Below, in pieces: positions 7,224 to 12,450 of a stretch of 13,981 nt of DNA. Every line of letters starts with the position of its first letter. Position 1 is the stretch's first letter. Made by a program: the position numbers and the translations under genes. Source of the DNA: Bacteroidota bacterium (GTDB lineage Bacteria; Bacteroidota; Bacteroidia; UBA8524); assembly GCA_003531115.1 (NCBI GenBank), contig DQHT01000087.1, positions 1 to 13,981 on the forward strand, in the 5' to 3' direction. A model generated the notes under the pieces. The model searched no databases and had not been told where the DNA came from. It saw nothing but the letters and a program-made list of their open reading frames with translations.

Positions 7224-8765
7224 TTATCGTAGAACAGTCAATGTCAATACTGCAATTCGGTCGTCTTGCATCAGAAAAACGTTATATAATCCCGGTTTTA
7301 TGCCGGAGACATCTATTTCGATCATCGAATCGGGCATGAGACCATTCAAATCTCTATCTAAAACGTGTTTTCCATCCATACCAATTATTGACAAGCGCAT
7401 TGGAACATCCAAAAATCCATCAATGCTAAGAAAAACCTGATTTATCGCCGGATTCGGGAAGAGCGTGAGAGTATGTTTATTCCCGTCTCTCGCTTCCCTG
7501 TTCCCGAGAAGTACAACCTGATATTCACTTGTTTGGGTACAGCTTAAATAATCAGACATCCTAACACGGTACAAGCCGGGAAGTGTTACTAAAATTGCAT
7601 CACCATTTTCATTTAGCAGGGAGTCGTTTCTCCACCAAGTGTACGTCGTAGCACTTTTTTCCGCAAAAAGCGAATCCCCTTTTCGCACTAAAACTGCATG
7701 TCTGAACGGATTGAAATGAACAAAAACTGAATCTTTAATCTGACACAAATCCTGATTTTTTGCCATCACTGAATACCATTGATTCTTATTGGCAAATCGG
7801 GAATATCCGCCTTTGCTGTCCTGCCAAATGGGAGCAGTTAATTGGCCGGGTACTTCTAAAGTAAAGGCTTGATCCAGGCAAGTCATACTATCTTCGATCC
7901 AAATATTCCCGTTTATAAACGGACGAAGGGTCCAGTTGATTTTAGCACTGTCGTGTCGGATAATATCACCGCTTAACACATCTCCAAACATGCGAAAACT
8001 AAAGTCATCAAAAACCAGGGAATGACCACAATCCGAACCGGGCCAACCAAAAAAACAATAATAACCCGGAGCATATATTTCAATTTGCGCAACTGTATCT
8101 GTTAGTCCGGCGATCCAATCTACCTTAAATTCTTTCCAGTCCATAAATGGTGTATACAGATTAGGCTCAGCCACGACAACCCCATTAATCCGAATATGGA
8201 AATACGAACTCTTGCCCATTCCTAATCGACTGTACCAAAATGAAAACCGGTATTGTTGGCCAGGATGAACAGTTGTGTTTTGTCTCCAAACCACGCCATA
8301 TGTGTTTCTAATAAAAAGCATAAGGCTGTCGCCAGGACGGGCATTTCGTGCGGTAATCCCCACGGGTGGCTCTGGATAGACATAATACAACACCGAATAT
8401 TGCCGTGAATACCTGTTCTTGTTCGGGTCACTTTCAAAAGTTATTTCTGAATAAAAACCGGTATTTCCTTCTCCAAATCCGGGGTTTTTTAGCTTTTCAG
8501 GCCCAAGTGTTTTTGGTGTTTGTGTTCGTGCATAAATTTTATCACAATAAGGATCTTTAAGATTAATCGACTTTGACAAAACGGGCGTTGCCTTATCAAC
8601 TGTCCACCACAAAGAATCCCCATTGATCGAGTACGCCTGCAAACTATCCCCTTCGCAGGCTTTTGAACCACTAAGAGCGATAAAACGCTGGTTCTGCGCC
8701 TTAGCATCACTACCAACTCCAATTGACAAACTGCAAAACCCCAGAAACAAAAACATGACCCGCAT
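7224..8765 (-). CDS. Secreted protein with T9SS type A C-terminal sorting domain, function unknown
   Basis: Predicted exported protein of 513 residues. It has a signal peptide (about 1-23: MRVMFLFLGFCSLSIGVGSDAKA, cleaved before QNQ). A jelly-roll, carbohydrate-binding-like region follows at about 94-260, opening with NPGFGEGNTGFYSE and closing with LVFDDFSFR. Then comes an Ig/PKD-like segment at about 356-420 (SATTYTWWRNDS ... LPGLYRVRMSDYLSC). The C-terminal sorting domain starts at about 434, with LFPNPAINQVFLSI and the closing GLYNVFLMQDD ... VLTLTVLR. Such domains direct proteins through the type IX system to the cell surface or medium. No catalytic motif was recognised; an adhesin or glycan-binding role is inference only. 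A TTG 6 bases upstream could also start the frame, but ATG at 8765 gives a normal signal peptide. Base composition is clearly AT-richer than the flanking genes. Confidence 0.88.
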   Translation of the reverse strand: MRVMFLFLGFCSLSIGVGSDAKAQNQRFIALSGSKACEGDSLQAYSINGDSLWWTVDKATPVLSKSINLKDPYCDKIYARTQTPKTLGPEKLKNPGFGEGNTGFYSEITFESDPNKNRYSRQYSVLYYVYPEPPVGITARNARPGDSLMLFIRNTYGVVWRQNTTVHPGQQYRFSFWYSRLGMGKSSYFHIRINGVVVAEPNLYTPFMDWKEFKVDWIAGLTDTVAQIEIYAPGYYCFFGWPGSDCGHSLVFDDFSFRMFGDVLSGDIIRHDSAKINWTLRPFINGNIWIEDSMTCLDQAFTLEVPGQLTAPIWQDSKGGYSRFANKNQWYSVMAKNQDLCQIKDSVFVHFNPFRHAVLVRKGDSLFAEKSATTYTWWRNDSLLNENGDAILVTLPGLYRVRMSDYLSCTQTSEYQVVLLGNREARDGNKHTLTLFPNPAINQVFLSIDGFLDVPMRLSIIGMDGKHVLDRDLNGLMPDSMIEIDVSGIKPGLYNVFLMQDDRIAVLTLTVLR

Positions 8766-8800
8766 ATTCAACAGACCCCGTTAAAAGCGTTCTCGTTGTC

Positions 8801-8808
8801 CTAACGTA
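8801..8808 (-). promoter_or_regulatory. Weak -7 box candidate for the T9SS cargo gene
   Basis: TACGTTAG on the minus strand matches the Bacteroidota -7 consensus TAnnTTTG at all but one fixed position and is 35 bases before the ATG at 8765. No clear TTTG -33 element is visible, because the upstream bases are the AACCC-type heptamer array. An upstream terminator (8863-8893) means this gene needs its own promoter near here. Confidence 0.3.
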
Positions 8809-8815
8809 GAGCCAT

Positions 8816-8857
8816 AACCCAGAACCCGAAACCCAGAACCCAAAACCCAAAACCCAA
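8816..8857. repeat. Heptamer array, (AACCCNN)6
   Basis: Six consecutive 7-base units AACCCNN, with NN = AG, GA, AG, AA, AA, AA. CCC runs start at 8818, 8825, 8832, 8839, 8846 and 8853, an exact period of 7. On the minus strand this is GGGTTNN, telomere-like, with G3 runs separated by 4-base loops. It fills the spacer between the iscA terminator and the T9SS cargo gene. Confidence 0.9.
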
Positions 8858-8862
8858 AGACC

Positions 8863-8893
8863 AAAAAAAAGCCACCCCAACTAAGGAATGGCT
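8863..8893 (-). terminator. Intrinsic terminator of the isc genes
   Basis: On the minus strand, AGCCATTCC (8893-8885), loop TTAGTT, then GGGGTGGCT (8878-8870) form a 9-bp stem with two U-G pairs. Seven further T residues (8869-8863) follow directly. It begins 23 bases after the iscA stop, as expected for Rho-independent termination. Confidence 0.87.
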
Positions 8894-8916
8894 CTTCATA
8901 AGATTTTACAAACCTA

Positions 8917-9267
8917 CTAAACCGCGAAACTCTCTCCGCAGCCGCAGCTTCGTGAGGCGTTTGGGTTGTTGAAGACAAAACCTTTTCCGTTCAGGCCGTC
9001 GTTGAAATCAAGCTCGGTACCGCAGAGGTAGAGGAAGCTTTTCATGTCAACTACGATCTTCACGCCATTGCTTTCAAAGGTCTGGTCGCCGGGTTTTTCT
9101 TCGTTATCGAAGTCAAGTTTATAGGAAAGTCCGGAACAACCACCACCTTCAACCGCCACGCGGATGAAGTAGGAAGCATCCAGGTTTGATTCCTTTTTCA
9201 GCTCATCCACACGCCGGGCCGCTTTGTCGGTGGCGGTGATCATGCTGGTGTCTGTTGTCATTACCAT
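8917..9267 (-). CDS. iscA: A-type iron-sulfur carrier protein, IscA/HesB family
   Basis: Small cytoplasmic carrier that receives or delivers Fe-S clusters downstream of IscU. The 116 residues have the family's three cysteines: C44 in GGGCSGLSY, and C108 and C110 in SRSCGCGESF near the C-terminus. The body, KIVVDMKSFLYLCGTELDF, is typical of HesB-type proteins. A second in-frame ATG two codons on (9261) is an equally possible start. The gene begins 3 bases after the iscU stop, so the two are co-transcribed and probably coupled. An intrinsic terminator follows. It could equally be named ErpA or SufA by some schemes; the isc label rests on its neighbours. Confidence 0.92.
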   Translation of the reverse strand: MVMTTDTSMITATDKAARRVDELKKESNLDASYFIRVAVEGGGCSGLSYKLDFDNEEKPGDQTFESNGVKIVVDMKSFLYLCGTELDFNDGLNGKGFVFNNPNASRSCGCGESFAV

Positions 9268-9270
9268 AGT

Positions 9271-9675
9271 TTATATTTTTTCAATTGGGGGTAAGCCATT
9301 TTTAACGCGGTAATCGTTGATGGCAGCTTTGATCGCATCTTCGGCCAAAACCGAACAATGGATCTTTACCGGAGGCAGAGCCAGCTCTTCAACGATATCC
9401 ATATTGTCAATTTTCATCGCTTCGTCGATGCTTTTTCCTTTTAACCACTCCGTGGCCAATGAGGAAGACGCAATGGCCGAACCGCATCCAAAGGTTTTGA
9501 ACTTGGCATCGCGGATGGTTCCCGTTTCGTCATCGACTTCGATCTGCAAACGCATCACGTCGCCACATTCCGGGGCACCAACTAAACCTGTTCCTACTGT
9601 GGAACTATTTTTATCAAGCGTGCCAATGTTTCTTGGGTTGCTGTAGTGATCGATTACTTTTTCTGAGTAGGCCAT
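9271..9675 (-). CDS. iscU: Fe-S cluster assembly scaffold protein IscU
   Basis: Scaffold on which sulfide from IscS and iron are built into [2Fe-2S] clusters. The 134 residues show all ligand positions: C37 with D39 (GAPECGDV), C64 (FGCGSAIASSS) and C107 (KIHCSVLAEDAI). The LPPVK motif (100-104), which is the recognition site for the HscA chaperone in Isc systems, is intact. MAYSEKVIDHYSNPRNIG at the N-terminus is classical IscU and lacks the insertion of SufU. It sits between iscS (106-bp repeat-filled spacer) and iscA (3-bp gap) on the same strand. No hscA, hscB or ferredoxin gene follows in the window. Confidence 0.97.
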   Translation of the reverse strand: MAYSEKVIDHYSNPRNIGTLDKNSSTVGTGLVGAPECGDVMRLQIEVDDETGTIRDAKFKTFGCGSAIASSSLATEWLKGKSIDEAMKIDNMDIVEELALPPVKIHCSVLAEDAIKAAINDYRVKNGLPPIEKI

Positions 9676-9680
9676 TTTGG

Positions 9681-9715
9681 ATTTATGATTTATGATTTTT
9701 GAATTATGATTTATG
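9681..9715. repeat. AT-rich heptamer array, five ATTTATG-type units
   Basis: Five 7-base units: ATTTATG, ATTTATG, ATTTTTG, AATTATG, ATTTATG, in strict 7-base register, directly upstream of the iscU start. It shares only the period, not the sequence, with the C/G-rich heptamer arrays elsewhere in the window. Confidence 0.85.
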
Positions 9716-9747
9716 AGCAGGAGCTTCAGTCTAAGGATTTCTCCCCT

Positions 9748-9780
9748 GCCTGTCGCCTATACCCTGTACCCTGCACCCTA
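9748..9780. repeat. Degenerate heptamer array, CCCTGNA-type units
   Basis: Units GCCTGTC, GCCTATA, CCCTGTA, CCCTGCA and a partial CCCTA run in 7-base register, with clean CCC runs at 9762, 9769 and 9776. It ends immediately next to the iscS stop codon. On the coding (minus) strand this reads AGGGTNN. Confidence 0.8.
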
Positions 9781-9781
9781 T

Positions 9782-10996
9782 TTAATGTTCTGACCATTCA
9801 ATGCTTTTCAAATCTATACCTTCTTTGAACATTTCCCACAAGGGGCTCATTTCGCGAAGTTTATCCACTGCTTCTTTTACATGGCTGATGGCAAAGTCGA
9901 TCTCTTCTTCTTTGGTAAAACGACTCAGCCCAAAACGCAGGGAAGAGTGTGCCAACTCATCATCGAGGCCAAGGTTTTTTAATACATAGCTCGGTTCGAG
10001 AGAAGCCGATGTGCAGGCCGATCCTGAAGATACAGCCAGGTCTTTTACCCCCATCATCAATCCTTCACCCTCTACATATTTAAAGGAAATATTCGCTACA
10101 TGCGGGAGGCGGTGTTCTTTGCTTCCATTCAGGTAGGCTTCTTCTATTTTTAAAAGTTCTGTTTCCAGTTTATCGCGCAGTGCTACGATCCGCTTGCTGT
10201 CTTCAGCCATTTCAAGGCGACACAACTCACAGGCGCGACCAAATCCTACGATACCGGGAACGTTCAGTGTTCCGGAACGCATGCCACGTTCGTGTCCGCC
10301 ACCGTCCATTTGGGCCGTCACTTTTACCCTTGGGTTTTTACGACGTACATACAACGCGCCTACCCCTTTCGGGCCGTACATTTTATGGGCAGAAAAGGCC
10401 ATCAGGTCGATGCCGTCTTCGATTACATTCACCGGAATTTTTCCGACTGCCTGGGTGCCGTCAGTCATGAACAAGGCACCATGCTTATGGGCAATGGCGG
10501 CAATTTCTTTAACAGGCTGGATCACGCCGATCTCGTTATTGGCGTACATCACACAAACCAGAATCGTATCGGGACGTATCGCTGCTTCCAATTCAGCAAG
10601 ATTGAGCAATCCGTCTTCCTGCACACTCAGGTAGGAGACTTCACCCCCCATTTTTTCCACGTGTTTGCAGGCATCGAGCACTGCTTTATGTTCGGTATTC
10701 AGCGTAACAATATGTTTGCCCTTTTCACGGTACATTTCAAATACCCCTTTGATCCCGAGGTTATCGGATTCAGTGGCACCTGAAGTGAAGATGATCTCTT
10801 TGGCATTCGCTCCGATCAGCGCAGCAATTTGCTCTCTGGCGTAGTCTACTGCTTCTTCTGCCGCCCAGCCAAAACTGTGGGAACGACTTGCTGCATTTCC
10901 GAACTGATTCGTAAAATACGGCATCATCGCCTCCAGAACCCTTGGATCCATGGGGGTTGTAGCATTATTGTCCAGGTATATCGGTAATGTTAGCAT
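9782..10996 (-). CDS. iscS: Cysteine desulfurase IscS
   Basis: Pyridoxal-phosphate enzyme that turns L-cysteine into alanine and a protein persulfide, supplying sulfur for Fe-S clusters. From the chosen start it has 404 residues, the same length as E. coli IscS. Visible features are [20 protein letters not shown] at the N-terminus, [13 protein letters not shown], the cofactor lysine in [10 protein letters not shown] (K205), and the persulfide cysteine in [17 protein letters not shown] (C328). The C-terminal tail [12 protein letters not shown] is the IscU-docking end of Isc-type desulfurases. The frame is open to an ATG at 11032, but M at 10996 aligns with the family start, and the longer version would cover the promoter box at 11021-11028. 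Confidence 0.97.
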   Translation of the reverse strand: MLTLPIYLDNNATTPMDPRVLEAMMPYFTNQFGNAASRSHSFGWAAEEAVDYAREQIAALIGANAKEIIFTSGATESDNLGIKGVFEMYREKGKHIVTLNTEHKAVLDACKHVEKMGGEVSYLSVQEDGLLNLAELEAAIRPDTILVCVMYANNEIGVIQPVKEIAAIAHKHGALFMTDGTQAVGKIPVNVIEDGIDLMAFSAHKMYGPKGVGALYVRRKNPRVKVTAQMDGGGHERGMRSGTLNVPGIVGFGRACELCRLEMAEDSKRIVALRDKLETELLKIEEAYLNGSKEHRLPHVANISFKYVEGEGLMMGVKDLAVSSGSACTSASLEPSYVLKNLGLDDELAHSSLRFGLSRFTKEEEIDFAISHVKEAVDKLREMSPLWEMFKEGIDLKSIEWSEH

Positions 10997-11020
10997 GTGC
11001 TTATTTAGACTAATTCTATA

Positions 11021-11028
11021 CAAAGGTA
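11021..11028 (-). promoter_or_regulatory. -7 promoter box for iscS
   Basis: TACCTTTG on the minus strand is an exact match to the Bacteroidota -7 consensus TAnnTTTG, 24 bases before the iscS ATG at 10996. It implies a short leader of under 20 bases. No clear -33 TTTG is visible. The inverted repeat at 11031-11049 lies just upstream, where -33/-7 spacer DNA would be. Confidence 0.55.
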
Positions 11029-11030
11029 AC

Positions 11031-11049
11031 ACTTCTGTGAAAAAGAAGT
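11031..11049. promoter_or_regulatory. Inverted repeat ACTTCT-N7-AGAAGT, possible iscS operator
   Basis: Perfect 6-base arms at 11031-11036 and 11044-11049. The element ends 2 bases from the iscS -7 box, inside the presumed promoter, so a bound protein would block or position RNA polymerase. No regulator can be named; it does not resemble the E. coli IscR sites. Chance occurrence is possible at this arm length. Confidence 0.35.
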
Positions 11050-11082
11050 TCAGTTGATGGAAAAAATCGTTTCAGGAGGAAA

Positions 11083-11108
11083 TGGTTTCGGGTTTCGGGT
11101 TATGGGTT
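11083..11108. repeat. Heptamer array, GGGTTNN type, opposite orientation
   Basis: GG(G) runs at 11084-11085, 11090-11092, 11097-11099 and 11104-11106, exactly 7 bases apart, spelling GGTTTCG, GGTTTCG, GGTTATG, GGTTAC. It is the same family as 8816-8857 and 11621-11660 but with the G-rich strand on plus. It lies upstream of the iscS promoter. Confidence 0.8.
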
Positions 11109-11129
11109 ACTGAACACTGAAAACTTTTA

Positions 11130-11188
11130 TCCGCCGAAGCTCGCTGATAAACTTTCGGCCAAAACTAGTCTTGCCGAGCGAAGGCGGA
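11130..11188. repeat. Long hairpin repeat (CCGCCGAAGC ... GCGAAGGCGG)
   Basis: Outer arms TCCGCC (11130-11135) and GGCGGA (11183-11188) pair, then a 4-base internal mismatch, then CTCG pairs with CGAG. Inside the left half a second hairpin forms: GCCGAAG ... CTTTCGGC (11134-11159), with one bulge. The outer core CCGCCGAAGC / GCGNAGGCGG is the same as in the 36-bp hairpin at 7041-7076. It begins 7 bases beyond the methylmalonyl-CoA epimerase stop. Without a T-run on the minus side it is a poor intrinsic terminator, though it could slow transcription or protect a 3' end. Confidence 0.55.
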
Positions 11189-11195
11189 GAAAACA

Positions 11196-11597
11196 CTACA
11201 CCGACTGGCACAACTCGATCAGCACACCATTCGTGCCTTTCGGGTGCAGAAACGCAATCCGTTTATTGTCCGCACCGGCTTTAGGAACTTCATGGATCAT
11301 TTGGAATCCTTCTTCTTTCAGGCGGACAATTTCCGCTTCTAAATCATCCACATCAAAGGCGATATGATGGATCCCTTCTCCCTTTTTTTCGATAAATTTA
11401 GCGATGGCCGAATCGGGATGGGTGGCCTGAAGCAACTCGATCTTGTTCGTCCCGCTTTGAAAAAAGGAGGTGATCACGTTTTCGGATTCCACCGCTTCTT
11501 CTTTGTATGGAGGCCGTCCCAACAATTTGGTAAATAGCGCATTGGAAGCCTGAATGTCCTTAACAGCGATCCCGAGGTGTTCAATTTTTCCGATCAT
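11196..11597 (-). CDS. mce: Methylmalonyl-CoA epimerase
   Basis: Interconverts (2R)- and (2S)-methylmalonyl-CoA in propionate/succinate metabolism. The 133 residues form two paired modules of the vicinal oxygen chelate fold. Visible landmarks are KIEHLGIAVKDI with a metal histidine (H7), TNKIELLQ (50-57), GEGIHHIAFDVDDL (H77/H78) and a C-terminal LIELCQ with a metal glutamate (E128). These are the usual positions of the divalent metal site. The frame is open to an ATG at 11639, but that extension would translate the heptamer array and the promoter box; M at 11597 (MIGKIEHLGIAV) matches the family start. An exact TAnnTTTG box ends only 4 bases before this ATG, so the message may be leaderless. 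No mutase genes lie nearby. Confidence 0.93.
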   Translation of the reverse strand: MIGKIEHLGIAVKDIQASNALFTKLLGRPPYKEEAVESENVITSFFQSGTNKIELLQATHPDSAIAKFIEKKGEGIHHIAFDVDDLEAEIVRLKEEGFQMIHEVPKAGADNKRIAFLHPKGTNGVLIELCQSV

Positions 11598-11601
11598 GCA
11601 G

Positions 11602-11609
11602 CAAAAATA
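11602..11609 (-). promoter_or_regulatory. -7 promoter box for methylmalonyl-CoA epimerase
   Basis: TATTTTTG on the minus strand matches TAnnTTTG exactly. Only CTGC separates it from the ATG at 11597, which would place the transcription start at or next to the start codon. Upstream is the AACCC heptamer array instead of a recognisable -33 element. Confidence 0.45.
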
Positions 11610-11620
11610 AGGTATATCAT

Positions 11621-11660
11621 CCCGAAACCCAGAACCCATAACCCAATACCCATAACCCGG
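11621..11660. repeat. Heptamer array, AACCCNN type, six units
   Basis: CCC runs start at 11621, 11628, 11635, 11642, 11649 and 11656, an exact period of 7, with spacers GAAA, AGAA, ATAA, AATA and ATAA. On the minus strand it is a GGGTTNN tract able to form a G-quadruplex. It lies in the divergent spacer just upstream of the methylmalonyl-CoA epimerase promoter. Confidence 0.9.
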
Positions 11661-11826
11661 AATGGGAACTCTTCAAATCCATGGGCACTTGTGCCTATAT
11701 TTAGCGAAACCCCACAACTAGTCAAAACTCACCGTATTGTTTTCTTCGCAAAAATGCCTTTATCTTCGGTTCAGAAAGACCTCAGAAATCTTTCCGGATT
11801 AAACAAAAACCAAACCCTAAACGTGC
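11661..11826. other. Divergent spacer upstream of the lipoprotein gene
   Basis: About 165 bases without a gene. It contains the small dyad GGCAC-TT-GTGCC (11684-11695) and the promoter candidate at 11735-11768. Otherwise it is unremarkable AT-rich leader DNA. No RNA gene or riboswitch was recognised. Confidence 0.5.
11735..11768 (+). promoter_or_regulatory. Candidate promoter of the lipoprotein gene
   Basis: TATTG (11735-11739), then a 21-base spacer, then TATCTTCG (11761-11768). The second box matches TAnnTTTG except for one base, and the spacing fits Bacteroidota -33/-7 promoters. It would give a leader of roughly 50 bases. Confidence 0.35.
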
Positions 11827-12426
11827 ATGAGAATCGTTCGGATTTTCGGATTCTTTGCTTTGCTGTCTCTTTTGTCCTGTGACATCTTTCACAAGGAACC
11901 AACACCCTGTCCGGAAGTGGCCGGTTATTATTTTACTCCGCTCGACGCTACCGTAAGTAGCCGGAAAGTAAGTTCCTGTTGCAATGATGAGTTGCTCGCT
12001 TTCGATCCCGTTTCTTTTAAGGATTACCTCCTTCGTTTGCAGTACACCGTTCAGTACCACGCCCAGGCCATTCCTTCCAGTCCTTCCTTGTTCTCTTCGG
12101 CTTATGCCTTCAGTTGTCCGGAAAATGGCCAGAACGGCTCCCGGATTTCGCTGGAAGAGCTCGAGATCATTACCCTGTACGATATCGATGAGCAGCATAA
12201 AAAAGGGAGCCCCGTAAACGACCTCTTTGATTTTGAAGAAACAGGCCACCGCCTTCCACTTTCTTACTACTTATCCGGGAACGACCGGCGTATCAGGAAT
12301 GAAATGGCCATTCTGCGCCTCAATCAAAAACCTCAACTCAGCGATACCTGTGCCTTTAAGATCAGCGTGATCCTTGACAACGGGAAAAAATTCACCAGCA
12401 TCAGTACGCCGGTTATCTTCCATTAA
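11827..12426 (+). CDS. Small predicted lipoprotein, function unknown
   Basis: A 199-residue protein whose N-terminus is a lipoprotein signal: MRIVRIFGFFALLSLLSC, with lipobox LLSC and C18 as the lipidation site. The mature part is mostly soluble-looking, with scattered cysteines (C28, the C51-C52 pair, and others later). It has stretches such as SRISLEELEIITLYDIDEQH and a beta-rich end (CAFKISVILDNGKKFTSISTPVIF). No family could be named with confidence. It resembles uncharacterised Bacteroidota lipoproteins in layout. The residues after the lipid cysteine (DIFHKE) are not the acidic run typical of surface export. It has no obvious Shine-Dalgarno. A flavoprotein gene follows after 24 bases on the same strand. 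Confidence 0.82.
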   Translation: MRIVRIFGFFALLSLLSCDIFHKEPTPCPEVAGYYFTPLDATVSSRKVSSCCNDELLAFDPVSFKDYLLRLQYTVQYHAQAIPSSPSLFSSAYAFSCPENGQNGSRISLEELEIITLYDIDEQHKKGSPVNDLFDFEETGHRLPLSYYLSGNDRRIRNEMAILRLNQKPQLSDTCAFKISVILDNGKKFTSISTPVIFH

Positions 12427-12436
12427 AACAATACCT

Positions 12437-12444
12437 TACTTTTG
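12437..12444 (+). promoter_or_regulatory. -7 promoter box before the flavoprotein gene
   Basis: TACTTTTG fits TAnnTTTG exactly and ends 6 bases before the ATG at 12451. If used, transcription would start at about the start codon (leaderless). No convincing -33 TTTG lies about 20 bases upstream, within the end of the lipoprotein gene. Confidence 0.45.
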
Positions 12445-12450
12445 CGGCGC

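Noticed and set aside
8781..8978. Minus-strand frame of 65 codons crossing the iscA end, terminator and heptamer array
   Set aside because: It runs through a terminator hairpin and simple repeats; its repetitive VLGSGFRVLGYG end is just the translated heptamers.
11196..11639. Longer methylmalonyl-CoA epimerase starting at 11639
   Set aside because: The 14 extra codons translate the heptamer array and -7 box, and the family start aligns with the ATG at 11597.
8816..11660. Heptamer arrays as a CRISPR array
   Set aside because: Units are 7 bases with no unique spacers of 25-40 bases, and no cas genes are present.
11782..12249. Minus-strand frame of 155 codons opposite the lipoprotein
   Set aside because: The plus frame has a proper lipoprotein signal peptide. 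The antisense frame has no recognisable features and no promoter or ribosome site.
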